From Haliscomenobacter sp033763495 (GTDB taxonomy: Bacteria > Bacteroidota > Bacteroidia > Chitinophagales > Saprospiraceae), in NCBI RefSeq assembly GCF_033763495.1, contig NZ_JANRKL010000162.1:1-64000 (forward strand): a stretch of 64,000 nucleotides of DNA, in the 5' to 3' direction. The stretch's first letter is position 1, and each line of letters begins with the position of its first letter. Under the pieces are notes generated by a model, which was given only the letters and a program-made list of their open reading frames with translations, was not told the origin of the DNA and did not search any database. Positions 51,697-61,782 of this stretch are shown here, in pieces. Position numbers and translations under genes: made by a program.

Positions 51697-54162
51697 ATGG
51701 ATCTGCAGCGCAATCCACAATTAGAACTGGCCTTTGATTATGTGCGCAATACCCGCAAAAATGTATTTCTAACTGGTAAGGCCGGTACAGGGAAAACGAC
51801 TTTTTTACGCCAACTCCGCCAGGAATCGGTCAAACGAATGGTCGTCGTAGCCTCCACTGGGGTAGCTGCCATCAATGCGGGAGGGATGACCATCCACTCT
51901 TTTTTTCAGCTGCCTTTCGGCCCCTATCTACCAGGCCAAATGGAGGATCCCTCGCGAATGCGGCGTTTCACCCGCGAAAAAATCAATTTGATCAAAAGCC
52001 TCGACCTACTGGTCATTGACGAAATCAGTATGGTGCGTGCCGATGTGCTGGATGGGATTGATGAGGTGCTGCGCCGCCACCGGGATCGTTCACGGCCATT
52101 TGGGGGGGTCCAATTGTTGATGATCGGTGATTTACACCAGTTGCCGCCAGTTGTAAAAGACGAAGAATGGAACCTGCTGCGTGAACATTACAAAACCGCG
52201 TACTTCTTCGGTAGCCAGGCCTTGCAACAAACCGATACTGTACGCATCGAGCTCAAACACATCTATCGGCAATCCGACGAACATTTTATTGCCTTGCTCA
52301 ACAAGGTGCGCGACAACAAAATTGATCAGGAAGTTCTGAACCAGCTCAATAGCCGCTACATCGCCAATTTTCAACCCAAGGAAGAAGACGCTTACATTAC
52401 CCTCACCTCGCACAACCAGGCTGCCCGCGACATCAATGCCACGAAGTTGGACCTGATTGCGTGCAAAGCCATCCAGTACAAAGCAATCGTTACTGGCGAC
52501 TTCCCCAGCTTTTCCTATCCTACTGATGAACTTTTGGACATCAAAGTGGATGCGCAGGTGATGTTTGTCAAAAATGACATTTCCCAGGAAAAACGATATT
52601 ACAATGGCAAAATCGGTAAAGTGACGCGGATAGTAGGGGAGGTGATTTATGTAAAATGCCCCGGAGACAGCGAAGAAATTGACGTCAAAACCGACGAATG
52701 GAACAACGTCAAATACACCCTGGATGAGGAGAGCAAGGAGGTCAAAGAAGAAATCCTCGGCACATTCAAACAGTATCCGCTGAAACTGGCCTGGGCCATC
52801 ACCATTCACAAAAGCCAGGGTTTGACCTTTGAGCGCGCCATTATTGATGCGCAGGCCGCTTTTGCGCATGGGCAGGTATACGTGGCGCTGAGTCGCTGCA
52901 AGAGTTTTGAGGGCATTGTGCTCCATTCTAAAATAGGCCAATCCAGTGTGCGCACCGATACAGTAGTCAAGAATTACACCGAAGAGGCGGATAAAAACAC
53001 CCCTGACGAAAGCCATTTGACCCAATCTAAAATCGATTACCAACAAGGCTTGATCCATGAGTTATTCGATTTCCGGGTGCTGAAACGACAATTGGAAAAT
53101 GCCAAACGTACCTTCTTGAGCCATGAAAACACAGTTTCTTCCGAGGCTGTGGCCCAGGTCTTGCTTATCGAACAGCAGTGTCGCAATGAAATAGTGGTGA
53201 TCGGTGACAAGTTTAAACCCCAAATCGAAGCTTATTTTCAGCAGACTGTCCTACCGGAAGAAAATGCGGACTTACAGCAGCGCATCCAAAAAGCCTGTAC
53301 CTATTTTGAAGAAAAACTGGAACTGCTGATGCCCCTGCTGAAAGAAGTCCCCCTGGCGACCGACAACAAGGCCATCGAAAAACTCGCCCTAGAAGCCCTG
53401 CAATTCCTGGAAAAAGAGCTATTTATCAAAAAAGCCTGTTTCGCACAGGCCAAGTCGAGCTTTGTGGCTCAACAGTACCTCCAAACCAAGGCCAATGCCG
53501 AAATCGACTACTCGCGCGCACCGGCCAAACCTAAAGTCAACAAAAAGAGCATCGCCCAACAAACCTCTCATCCTGATTTGTACTTCGCCCTGCACAAGTG
53601 GCGGGAAGACCTTGCGGCCAATCACGGTACCGAGGGCTACATGATTTTGCCCCAAAAAACCTTGACTTTACTGGTCGAGATGTTGCCAACCAGCACCGCT
53701 GCACTGAAAAGGGTGAAGGGCATGGGGCAGGCTAAAATCAAACAGTTTGGTACGGATATTTTGAATCTGGTAAATGCCTATGTGGAAAAAAATGGCTTGC
53801 AGGAAATGCAATTGTTTTTGCCCGATTTAGAAGAAGCCCCCAAACCACCCAAAACGGACACCAAAACCCTGACTTACGATTTGTACAAAGCAGGAAAAAC
53901 CATTGAAGAAATTGCCGCTGAACGGGGTTTCGCCACCACCACCATTGAAGGCCACCTTTCCCATTTCATTGGTACCGGACACCTGGACATCGCGGATTTG
54001 GTGGCGGAGAGCAAAATTCAGGCGATTTCGGCTTATTTGCAACAAAGCGAATCGGGGCTTTTGGGCGAAGCTAAAGCTGCACTGGGAGACGAATATTCCT
54101 ATGGCGAAATTCGGATGGTGCAAAAACACCTGGAGCGGCTTGCTGCAAAAATGGGTTTGTAA
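51697..54162 (+). CDS. PIF1-like helicase fused to HRDC and HTH (RecQ-style) domains
   Basis: An 821-residue helicase. I chose ATG 51697, which follows a promoter box; the extended frame from GTG 51628 is not family-like. PIF1 parts: Walker A GKAGTGKTT near residue 27, Walker B LLVIDEISMVRADV, QLPPVVKD, AITIHKSQGLTF and YVALSRCKSFEG. A helical linker spans ~430-620. Then comes an HRDC-like domain (LYFALHKWREDLA...LKRVKGMGQAKIKQFG, ~625-700) and an HTH_40-like domain (TYDLYKAGKTIEEIAAERG, TTIEGHLSHFIGTG, ~725-790). HRDC and HTH_40 usually end RecQ helicases, so this enzyme combines a PIF1 motor with a RecQ-type tail. A role in replication-fork or recombination intermediates is inferred. Confidence 0.88.
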   Translation: MDLQRNPQLELAFDYVRNTRKNVFLTGKAGTGKTTFLRQLRQESVKRMVVVASTGVAAINAGGMTIHSFFQLPFGPYLPGQMEDPSRMRRFTREKINLIKSLDLLVIDEISMVRADVLDGIDEVLRRHRDRSRPFGGVQLLMIGDLHQLPPVVKDEEWNLLREHYKTAYFFGSQALQQTDTVRIELKHIYRQSDEHFIALLNKVRDNKIDQEVLNQLNSRYIANFQPKEEDAYITLTSHNQAARDINATKLDLIACKAIQYKAIVTGDFPSFSYPTDELLDIKVDAQVMFVKNDISQEKRYYNGKIGKVTRIVGEVIYVKCPGDSEEIDVKTDEWNNVKYTLDEESKEVKEEILGTFKQYPLKLAWAITIHKSQGLTFERAIIDAQAAFAHGQVYVALSRCKSFEGIVLHSKIGQSSVRTDTVVKNYTEEADKNTPDESHLTQSKIDYQQGLIHELFDFRVLKRQLENAKRTFLSHENTVSSEAVAQVLLIEQQCRNEIVVIGDKFKPQIEAYFQQTVLPEENADLQQRIQKACTYFEEKLELLMPLLKEVPLATDNKAIEKLALEALQFLEKELFIKKACFAQAKSSFVAQQYLQTKANAEIDYSRAPAKPKVNKKSIAQQTSHPDLYFALHKWREDLAANHGTEGYMILPQKTLTLLVEMLPTSTAALKRVKGMGQAKIKQFGTDILNLVNAYVEKNGLQEMQLFLPDLEEAPKPPKTDTKTLTYDLYKAGKTIEEIAAERGFATTTIEGHLSHFIGTGHLDIADLVAESKIQAISAYLQQSESGLLGEAKAALGDEYSYGEIRMVQKHLERLAAKMGL

Positions 54163-54230
54163 ATCTTCTGAATGGCTTAAATGTATCCCAATTGACCAAA
54201 CTATTCTGCAGTAGGGTAGGATGAATCCAA

Positions 54231-54238
54231 TATCTTTG
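54231..54238 (+). promoter_or_regulatory. -7 promoter box (TATCTTTG) for the M1 peptidase gene
   Basis: An exact TAnnTTTG match 24 bp before ATG 54262, in the 99-bp gap after the helicase gene. No clear -33 element. The leader would be only about 17 nt. Confidence 0.45.
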
Positions 54239-54261
54239 TGTCTAATGTGGAAATAACTTAA

Positions 54262-56205
54262 ATGAAAATGAGAACCTATTTCGTGTTTTTGCTTGCCTTT
54301 CTTACAGCGTTTAGCTCCAATGCTCAAACGCTCAGCTTCAACCCCACGGACATCAACACCATTGCCGAAGCGGAAGCCAAAGCCTACACGACCAGCCTGC
54401 TGAGTCCGGAAGTGGCGCCCTCCGAAGATTACGATGTGAAATACCACCGTATGGAGCTGTCCATCGACCCCAATCGCCGCTACATTACGGGTAAAATCAC
54501 GACCTATTTCCAAACCCTGGCTGCCAATTTTTCGGCCATTCATTTCGACCTCAATAAGCCGCTACGGGTGGATTCCGTATTGTACAAAGGCAAAAAAGTC
54601 GCATATACCCACAGCAATCTGGTCTTGCGCATCAACTTACCTCAAGCTTTAAACAAAGCCGTTTTGGATTCATTGGCCATTTTTTGGCAAGGCGAGCCAG
54701 CCAATAACGGCTTTGGCTCTTTTGAACAAACTACCCATAGTGGTGTCCCTGTCATCTGGACCCTTTCCGAACCCTACGGTGCCCGCGACTGGTGGCCCTG
54801 CAAACAAACCCTGACCGATAAGATTGACTCCCTGGACATGTGGATTTCCTGCAGGAAAGAATACAAAGCGGCCAGCAACGGCTTGTTGGTAGCTGAAATT
54901 GAAAAAGGCAACGACAAAATCTACCGCTGGAAACACCGCTATCCCATTGCCAACTACCTGGTCGCGTTTGCGGTGACCAACTATGAGCGCTACACCGAAT
55001 ATGCCGAGCTGAAATCCGGGCGTTTGCCTATTGAGAACTACGTTTACCCCGAACACAAGTCTTTTGCTCAAACAGGTACCAAAGATTTGATCCCGGTAAT
55101 CGAGCTTTTCGATTCCCTTTTTGTAGACTACCCCTTCCGCAAGGAAAAATACGGCCACGCCCAGTTCAGTTGGGGTGGAGGCATGGAGCACCAAACCATG
55201 ACCTTTGTGATCAATTATGGGTATGAGTTGCTCGCTCATGAATTGGCGCACCAATGGTTTGGCGACCATACGACCTGTGGTTCATGGGAAGACATTTGGC
55301 TCAACGAAGGTTTTGCCACTTATTTGTCGGGCCTGGCCTACGAATTCCGGCAACCGCAGTACTGGCAAAGTTTTAAAAGCGGGCGAATCAACAGTGCCAT
55401 CAGTCAGGCAGGTGGTAGTGTGTTTGTAACAGATACGAGCAGTGTCAACCGCATTTTTAGCAGTCGCTTGTCCTACAACAAAGGAGCAATGGTGCTGCAC
55501 ATGTTGCGCTGGAAACTAGGGGATCAAGCCTTTTTTCAAGGTGTACGCAATTACCTCAATGCCCCCGAACACGCTTATGGCTTTGCTAAAACGCCCCAGT
55601 TTAAAGCTCACCTGGAAGCAGCAGGTAAGCAAGACTTAACCGAGTTTTTTAAAGACTGGTACTATGGCCAGGGCTATCCCACCTATCAGATCAACGTTCG
55701 GCAGGAAGGGGATCAAAAAGTAATCATTCGCCTGAATCAAACAACTTCACATAGTTCGGTTTCTTTTTTTGAAATGCCAGTACCAATTGTGCTGACGGGG
55801 ACTGGTGGCAAAACCTATGAAGCGCGTTTGGAAAACACCTTCAGCGGGCAGGAGTTTACGGTATATCCTGGTTTTAACGTTACCCAGGCGCAGTTTGACC
55901 CGAAGCTATGGCTGGTGGCGCGTACGAGTGGGATGACAGTGGGAACGACCGAGGCGGAGAAAGGTGGTTTTGCACTCTATCCGAATCCAAGTTCAGGCCT
56001 TACCCGTTTGGTGTTGGAAGAAAGAACTGGAAATATTCGCCGAGTGGTAGTGAACAGCGTAAACGGTGCCTTGATGAATCCTTCCATCCAAGTGTTGAAC
56101 AACCGTGAAGCCAGTGTCGATTTGAATACTGTGCCCATGGGGATGTATGTGGTAAGGGTGGAAACCGAAAAAGGGGTTTGGGTACAAAATGTGGTGAGGA
56201 ATTGA
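54262..56205 (+). CDS. M1-family metallopeptidase with T9SS type A signal
   Basis: A 647-residue secreted aminopeptidase. Signal peptide to SSNAQ near residue 22. The exopeptidase motif GGMEHQTM is followed by the zinc site HELAHQWFGDH near 327 and a Glu in WLNEGFATY 18 residues on. After the catalytic domain, the last ~80 residues carry a T9SS type A sorting domain (FALYPNPSSGLTRLVL ... VPMGMYVVRVETEKG). It probably digests peptides outside the cell or on its surface. Confidence 0.93.
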   Translation: MKMRTYFVFLLAFLTAFSSNAQTLSFNPTDINTIAEAEAKAYTTSLLSPEVAPSEDYDVKYHRMELSIDPNRRYITGKITTYFQTLAANFSAIHFDLNKPLRVDSVLYKGKKVAYTHSNLVLRINLPQALNKAVLDSLAIFWQGEPANNGFGSFEQTTHSGVPVIWTLSEPYGARDWWPCKQTLTDKIDSLDMWISCRKEYKAASNGLLVAEIEKGNDKIYRWKHRYPIANYLVAFAVTNYERYTEYAELKSGRLPIENYVYPEHKSFAQTGTKDLIPVIELFDSLFVDYPFRKEKYGHAQFSWGGGMEHQTMTFVINYGYELLAHELAHQWFGDHTTCGSWEDIWLNEGFATYLSGLAYEFRQPQYWQSFKSGRINSAISQAGGSVFVTDTSSVNRIFSSRLSYNKGAMVLHMLRWKLGDQAFFQGVRNYLNAPEHAYGFAKTPQFKAHLEAAGKQDLTEFFKDWYYGQGYPTYQINVRQEGDQKVIIRLNQTTSHSSVSFFEMPVPIVLTGTGGKTYEARLENTFSGQEFTVYPGFNVTQAQFDPKLWLVARTSGMTVGTTEAEKGGFALYPNPSSGLTRLVLEERTGNIRRVVVNSVNGALMNPSIQVLNNREASVDLNTVPMGMYVVRVETEKGVWVQNVVRN

Positions 56206-56333
56206 TAGAAATACCGCTGCTAACGGTGAAATTTTTTAAAAAGGAGGCTTAAGCATAAATGTAGGGTGAAGCCAGATGAACATGATTCCGTTCTTCCGCC
56301 TATCTTTACGCTAATTCAAAAACATCAGTTCAC

Positions 56334-57797
56334 ATGTTAGCCATCCAAAAAAGATTAGCAGCACCTTTCTATGCCTTACTCAGCTTGCCTTCCACCGCGA
56401 TGGGGTTCGCGCTTTCGGTTCAAATTTCTGCCTTGAGTTGGATTTTGAGCACCAAATACGGCCTGGCCATTCACGAAATTGGCCTGGTTTGGGCAGCTGG
56501 GCCGATTGCAGGTATTTTCGGGCAAGTCATTGTTGGCCTGATTAGCGACAATGTCTGGTTTTGGGGTGGCCGCCGCCGGCCCTTTATCCTCATTGGCGGG
56601 GCATTGGCCGCCCTGATGTTGCTAGCCTTGCCCAATATCGGTGTCATTTCCAAAGCCATGGGCACCGATGCCTTGTTGGGCGTAGCCATCACCATAGCGC
56701 TCACCTTGGATTTGGCCATCAACATCAGCTTCAATCCTACCCGTTCCATCATTGCTGACGTTACTCCGGCAGGTGATGCACGAACCAAAGGCTACACCTG
56801 GATGCAAACCATTTCCGGCACCTTTGGGGTGGCCGCATACGCCATTGGCGCCATTTGGGGCAATTATACCCTGATTTATTTTGGAGCCATCCTGGTGCTG
56901 CTCATTTCAGTGATTCCTCCGTTTTTCATCGAAGAACCTCGAACCTTACAAGCCGAAGCCGATACTACCGAAGAGCCTCAGCAAAAAGCTTCTTTTTCAC
57001 AAATTGTCGTAGCCATTAGTCCTTTGTGGGGCTACCTGTTGTATGCATTCATTGGCATCGTTGCCCGACTGCTGGACCAAGCAGTTAGTTCCTTGTTGCA
57101 AGGCATTTGTGTAGGACTGACCATCGGTAGTATTTTGTTGATCTTTTTGTTGAAAAAACCGGCCTTTGGCTCCAAATACGCCCATTTGATCGACTTTCAG
57201 AAAATCCTCGCGGCACATTCCTTTACTTGGCTGGGCATTCAAACCATGTTTGTGTACATGTTTGCTTATGTACAGCAAAAAATAGTGGGACTGAGTGATG
57301 ATCAAATGGGACAGGTGGTTTCCATCTCCTTTTTGATTTTTAACGCAGTCGCAGCAGTACTGCCTGCCATTTTGTTGCAACCATTGACCAGCAAAATCGG
57401 GCGAGTCAAAACCCACTTGTTGTGTATTGCCATCATGGCCCTGGGCTATGCAAGTATATTTTTATTTGGCCAATCGGTGTCCAGTATTTATGTATTAATG
57501 GGCGTTGTGGGGATAGGTTGGGCGGCCACTGTAAGTTTACCTTTTGCCATCATGTCTCAAACCATTGACCAATCGCGAATGGGAATGTTTATGGGCTTGT
57601 TCAATTTATCGGTAGTTTTACCCCAGTTGGTGGCCAGCCTGGGGGTAGGTGAAGCCATCAGTGCTGCTGAGGACAAGGGCCTCATTTTTATCATTTGTGC
57701 CCTGAGTTTGGCAACATCTGCCTTTTTGTGGCTGTTCATTAAGGAGCGAAAAGCCAAGGACGAAATACCAACGCTTGTATCTGGCGGAGGCCATTGA
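56334..57797 (+). CDS. MFS transporter, sugar:cation-symporter type
   Basis: A 487-residue membrane protein with 12 predicted helices. Features of the sucrose/GPH-like MFS branch: SLPSTAMGFALSVQISALSW in helix 1, GLISDNVWFWGGRRRPFILIGG between helices 2 and 3 and ISFNPTRSIIADVTP in the middle. The central loop is charged (EEPRTLQAEADTTEEPQQK). It lies 30 bp before a DUF1080 gene, so sugar import into the locus is the likely role. Confidence 0.85.
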   Translation: MLAIQKRLAAPFYALLSLPSTAMGFALSVQISALSWILSTKYGLAIHEIGLVWAAGPIAGIFGQVIVGLISDNVWFWGGRRRPFILIGGALAALMLLALPNIGVISKAMGTDALLGVAITIALTLDLAINISFNPTRSIIADVTPAGDARTKGYTWMQTISGTFGVAAYAIGAIWGNYTLIYFGAILVLLISVIPPFFIEEPRTLQAEADTTEEPQQKASFSQIVVAISPLWGYLLYAFIGIVARLLDQAVSSLLQGICVGLTIGSILLIFLLKKPAFGSKYAHLIDFQKILAAHSFTWLGIQTMFVYMFAYVQQKIVGLSDDQMGQVVSISFLIFNAVAAVLPAILLQPLTSKIGRVKTHLLCIAIMALGYASIFLFGQSVSSIYVLMGVVGIGWAATVSLPFAIMSQTIDQSRMGMFMGLFNLSVVLPQLVASLGVGEAISAAEDKGLIFIICALSLATSAFLWLFIKERKAKDEIPTLVSGGGH

Positions 57798-57827
57798 CAT
57801 ATTTACTTTTTTCAACAAACACATTCA

Positions 57828-59711
57828 ATGAAGTCTGTTAAAACACTACTACTTGCTATTTCCATGCTGAGTGTTGTGATGGGGTGGGCCCAAAAATTCC
57901 CACTCAAACCCCTCTCACTCGAAGACATGAGCAGTTTCAAAACCACGGGCAGCAATTGGCAAATTGTGGGCGATGTGGTGATGGATCGCAATGGCGGCAT
58001 GAAAGTTACACCAGGAAAAGGGATCTTGCTCAACAATGTATCCGACAAAGACCACGACATCCTGGATCAGGCCAACAAAAAACAGGATTGGGCTACCGTT
58101 GAAGGGTACAAAGTGCTTACCGCCTGGGAACACGGTGACCTGGAGCTGGAACTGGATTTTATGATGCCCAAGGGGTCCAACTCGGGCATCTACCTGCAAG
58201 GACGCTACGAGGTACAATTGTTCGATAGCTGGGGTGTGAAATCGCCCAAGTTCGGTGACCTTGGCGGTATTTACCGCAACTGGGAAAGTGCTCCTGGCAA
58301 AATTTATATGGGCAAAGCCCCCCTGGCTAATGCAGCCAAAGCACCTGGTTTGTGGCAAAACCTGAAAATTTCCTTTCAGGCACCCCGATTTGACGCTCAG
58401 GGCAATAAAATCGAAAATGCCCGTTTACACTACGTGATCATCAATGGGGTAACCGTACACCAAAATCTGGAAATTCCACTGCCAACGGGTGGCCCGATCG
58501 ATCAAAAAGAAGTGCCTCTTGGTCCTATTTTCATCCAGGGCGACCACGGTGCTGTTGCTTTCCGCAACATCAAGTACCGCTCCCTGGGGGCCAAAACGGC
58601 CAGCACCAGCGATATCACCTACAAGTACTTCGAAGGCAAGTTCAAAAATGCGGAGGAACTTAACGCCCAAACCCCCAAATCCAGTGGGAAACTTCCCGCA
58701 GTCACGATTGAAGTGCTGGATCTGGAGGATGTTTCCGGGGTTCGTTTTGATGGCGTATTGAATGTGCCAGAAGATGGCTATTACTTAATGTCGCTCAATA
58801 CGACTGGTGGGTACAAACTGCAAATTGACAACCAGAATGTAGCCTTCAACGAGCGTCCGGATAGTTGGTGGGACTCCAAACAAAGTAGCGTGCAACTCAA
58901 GGCTGGTGCACACCCTTTTACCCTCTATTACTACAAAGATGCTGGCTACATGCCACCACGGCTGGGCTGGGTCATCGAAGGTTCGGCCATCCAACGTTCC
59001 ACTTTGACCACCTTTGGTTCTTATCCGCCCGATCCCAACCCTACCTCACCCATTCAGGTAGCAGTGGGGAACAAAACCAGGTTGCTCCGGGCTTTCCTGG
59101 ACTTTGAACGCGACCGGGCGCGCCGCCTTACTCATACCATTGGAGTAGGCGATCCTGGTGGCCTGCATTACATCTACGATCTTAAAGCGGGCAATGTGGC
59201 CTGTGTTTGGCGGGGTGATTTTGTCGATGCCACTCCGATGTGGAACGATCGGGGAGATGGAAGTTTCCGCCCAATGGGGGTGACTCAATTTACTTTTATT
59301 GGCCAAAGCCTGGGCATTATTCAGGGCCGAAGTGATGCATTTCCAACTACCTATCAGGAAGCAGACTTCAAAACCAAAGGTTACGCCATCGAAGAAGCAA
59401 CTGGGCGACCTATTTTCCGCTACAGTTACAAGGGAATCGACGTGGAAGAGCGTTGCTATCCCAGCGTAGACCAGAATAGCCTGGTGCGGGAGATTGCCCT
59501 GAATGGGGCTATTCCTGACGGAGCGCACCTCAAATTGGCGGAAGGTAAGGACATCATGGCCATGCCCGATGGCTCTTTTGCCATCGACGACCGTAAGTAT
59601 TATATCGCTCTTGGTGGTGACTTAAAAGCCTCGATTCGCGATTTTAATGGCAAAAAAGAATTGGTCGTGCCCGTAAAGACAGGCATTGCGAAGTTCTCGA
59701 TTATTTGGTAA
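57828..59711 (+). CDS. Secreted DUF1080 (3-keto-glycoside hydrolase-type) protein with PA14-like domain
   Basis: A 627-residue secreted protein; signal peptide MKSVKTLLLAISML...GWAQ. The DUF1080/lamin-G-like domain spans ~25-265 with family segments DLELELDFMMPKGSNSGIYL and GRYEVQLFDSWG. A PA14-like region follows at ~290-400 (GVRFDGVLNVPEDGYYLMSL, HPFTLYYYKDAGYMPP). The C-terminal part (400-627) is not recognised. DUF1080 includes 3-keto-disaccharide hydrolases, which suits the transporter upstream and the cytochrome-linked dehydrogenase downstream. Confidence 0.82.
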   Translation: MKSVKTLLLAISMLSVVMGWAQKFPLKPLSLEDMSSFKTTGSNWQIVGDVVMDRNGGMKVTPGKGILLNNVSDKDHDILDQANKKQDWATVEGYKVLTAWEHGDLELELDFMMPKGSNSGIYLQGRYEVQLFDSWGVKSPKFGDLGGIYRNWESAPGKIYMGKAPLANAAKAPGLWQNLKISFQAPRFDAQGNKIENARLHYVIINGVTVHQNLEIPLPTGGPIDQKEVPLGPIFIQGDHGAVAFRNIKYRSLGAKTASTSDITYKYFEGKFKNAEELNAQTPKSSGKLPAVTIEVLDLEDVSGVRFDGVLNVPEDGYYLMSLNTTGGYKLQIDNQNVAFNERPDSWWDSKQSSVQLKAGAHPFTLYYYKDAGYMPPRLGWVIEGSAIQRSTLTTFGSYPPDPNPTSPIQVAVGNKTRLLRAFLDFERDRARRLTHTIGVGDPGGLHYIYDLKAGNVACVWRGDFVDATPMWNDRGDGSFRPMGVTQFTFIGQSLGIIQGRSDAFPTTYQEADFKTKGYAIEEATGRPIFRYSYKGIDVEERCYPSVDQNSLVREIALNGAIPDGAHLKLAEGKDIMAMPDGSFAIDDRKYYIALGGDLKASIRDFNGKKELVVPVKTGIAKFSIIW

Positions 59712-59712
59712 C

Positions 59713-59790
59713 CGAGTTGAAGAGTTGAATAATTGAGTCGCTCGCGGTAGCCTCAACCTTCTCAACTCCTCAACCTTCTCAACTCCTCAA
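59713..59790. repeat. Palindromic element D (shared core)
   Basis: Left arm GAGTTGAAGAGTTGAATAATTGAG; right arm with two CTTCTCAACTCCTCAAC-type units. The centre TCGCTCGCGGTAGCC is the complement of the core of element A. It ends one base before the start codon of the cytochrome gene, leaving no room for a conventional ribosome site outside the hairpin. Confidence 0.75.
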
Positions 59791-59791
59791 T

Positions 59792-61771
59792 ATGAAATAT
59801 TTTATCCAAACTGGCTTATGTTTTGTCGGTCTGCTCATCATACAAGTGTTTACCAGTTTTAGCTGGAGCGTGATTCCTCCGGTTAAAACACCTACGGAAG
59901 ACGATTATTACAAAATCATCACCCTCCCTACTACCGAAGGAATGCTCCTGGAAGTAGGCGGTATAACCACCTTGCAAGACGGCCGCCTCGCGCTTTGTAC
60001 CCGCCGCGGCGACGTATACCTGGTAGAAAACCCGGAAATGAGCAACGGAACGCTGCCTCGCTACAAGCTCTTTGCCACCGGATTGCACGAACCATTGGGG
60101 CTTGCTTCCAAAGACAATGCCCTTTATGCTGCCCAGCGAGGCGAGCTCACCAAATTGATGGACACCAATGGCGACGATGTAGCCGACGTTTATGAAACGG
60201 TGTACGCCTGGCCCATTTCCGGCCACTATCACGAATATTCTTACGGACCAAAATTTGCTCCTGACGGGAGTATGTTTGTCACTGGCAACGTAGCATTCGG
60301 CGATCAGGAATGGTGGCGGGGAGAAAGCCGGGTTTTTGGTCGTGGCTGGACCATGCGCATCACACCCGATGGCAAAATGGAGCCCTGGGCCACCGGGATG
60401 CGTTCCCCTTGTGGTTTGGGCATGATTGATGGTGAGTTATTTTACGACGACAACCAGGGCGACTACATGGGATCTGGTGGGATTTGGCACGTTAAAAAAG
60501 GCGCCTTCACTGGCCACCCGGCTGGTTTGGTATGGACGGATAAAATCGCCAATTCTCCGGTAAAAATGACTGCAGATCAGTTCAATGCAGTGGTCGATCC
60601 ACGCAAAGTTAAGAATGGAACTGGTGGATACGAAAAACCCGAAAACATTAACAACGAGGCCAATCCCAACACCCTTTTTGCCATCAAAAGCAAATTGCCG
60701 GAAGTTACTTTGCCTGCAGTGTGGTTGCCTCACGGAATTTTAGGCATTTCCAATTCCGAAATTTTACCGGATCAAACCAAGGGCGGATTTGGGCCTTTTG
60801 CGGGTCAGGTTTTTGTAGGCGACCAGGGCCAAAGTCGCGTGATGCGGGTGGTGATGGAAAAAGTGAAGGGTGAATACCAGGGGGTAGCCTTTGATTTTCG
60901 CAGTGGGTTTCAATCGGGTATCCTGCGCATGACCTGGGGTCACGATGGCTCCTTGTACGTAGGTGAAACCAACCGGGGGTGGGGTTCAGCAGGAACGGCT
61001 ACTTCTGGTTTGCAGCGCCTGGCCTGGACGGGGAAAGTGCCGATGGAAATGAAAACGGTTCGTGCGATGCCTGATGGATTTGAGATTGAATTCACTTTGC
61101 CTGTCGACAAAGCCAGTGCCGAAAACCTCGCTTCTTATTCCGGCAAAAATTTTATTTACAAATACCACCCAGTATACGGCAGCCCGCCCATCAGCGATGC
61201 TCCATTGGGCATCAAAGGGGTGAAAGTATCCGAAGACGGCATGAAAGTACGTTTGGTAATTGACAACATCAAGCAATACTACCTGCACGAAATCAAAGTG
61301 GAGGGTATCCGCTCACGTGATGGCTTGCCCGTTTTGCACCCAACAGCATATTATACCCTCAACAATATTCCAGATGGCGCGAAACTGAGCATGTCCGAAG
61401 TGAGCACCAAAAGAATGGAAGCTACGCCAGCTAAGGTAGTGGAGGATATGAAAGTTAAAGTCCCCAAAGCCAAAAAAGGCAAGGAGACTGTAGATGCTAA
61501 AGCCCCTTCTTACGACAAGGTCCAACCACTGTTGGCCAAGTGGACTTGCCTGGGTTGCCACAACACCAACACCCGCCAGGTTGGCCCTTCTTTTACCGAT
61601 ATCGCCAAGCGCAAGTACAGCAATGAGCGCATTGTAGAATTGATTCACAAACCTGAGCCTAAAAACTGGCCCGAATACGCTACTGAAATGGCCCCCATGC
61701 CTCAGGTACCGAAGGCGGATGCTCTGAAAATGGCGGCGTGGATTAATTCTTTGGGCCCAGAAACACCTTAA
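59792..61771 (+). CDS. Beta-propeller sugar dehydrogenase-like protein with cytochrome c domain
   Basis: A 659-residue exported protein with an N-terminal membrane/signal segment (TGLCFVGLLIIQVFTSF). Residues ~35-430 form a soluble-aldose-dehydrogenase-type propeller (GGITTLQDGRLALCTRRGDVYLVE, GLHEPLGLASKDNALYAAQ, WGHDGSLYVGETNRGWGS). Then a linker and a cytochrome c domain with a haem-binding CLGCH site near 586 and a Met ligand probably in MAPMPQV. This could oxidise a sugar with electron transfer to the respiratory chain. It lies between palindromes D and C. Confidence 0.85.
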   Translation: MKYFIQTGLCFVGLLIIQVFTSFSWSVIPPVKTPTEDDYYKIITLPTTEGMLLEVGGITTLQDGRLALCTRRGDVYLVENPEMSNGTLPRYKLFATGLHEPLGLASKDNALYAAQRGELTKLMDTNGDDVADVYETVYAWPISGHYHEYSYGPKFAPDGSMFVTGNVAFGDQEWWRGESRVFGRGWTMRITPDGKMEPWATGMRSPCGLGMIDGELFYDDNQGDYMGSGGIWHVKKGAFTGHPAGLVWTDKIANSPVKMTADQFNAVVDPRKVKNGTGGYEKPENINNEANPNTLFAIKSKLPEVTLPAVWLPHGILGISNSEILPDQTKGGFGPFAGQVFVGDQGQSRVMRVVMEKVKGEYQGVAFDFRSGFQSGILRMTWGHDGSLYVGETNRGWGSAGTATSGLQRLAWTGKVPMEMKTVRAMPDGFEIEFTLPVDKASAENLASYSGKNFIYKYHPVYGSPPISDAPLGIKGVKVSEDGMKVRLVIDNIKQYYLHEIKVEGIRSRDGLPVLHPTAYYTLNNIPDGAKLSMSEVSTKRMEATPAKVVEDMKVKVPKAKKGKETVDAKAPSYDKVQPLLAKWTCLGCHNTNTRQVGPSFTDIAKRKYSNERIVELIHKPEPKNWPEYATEMAPMPQVPKADALKMAAWINSLGPETP

Positions 61772-61782
61772 TTAATGATAAG

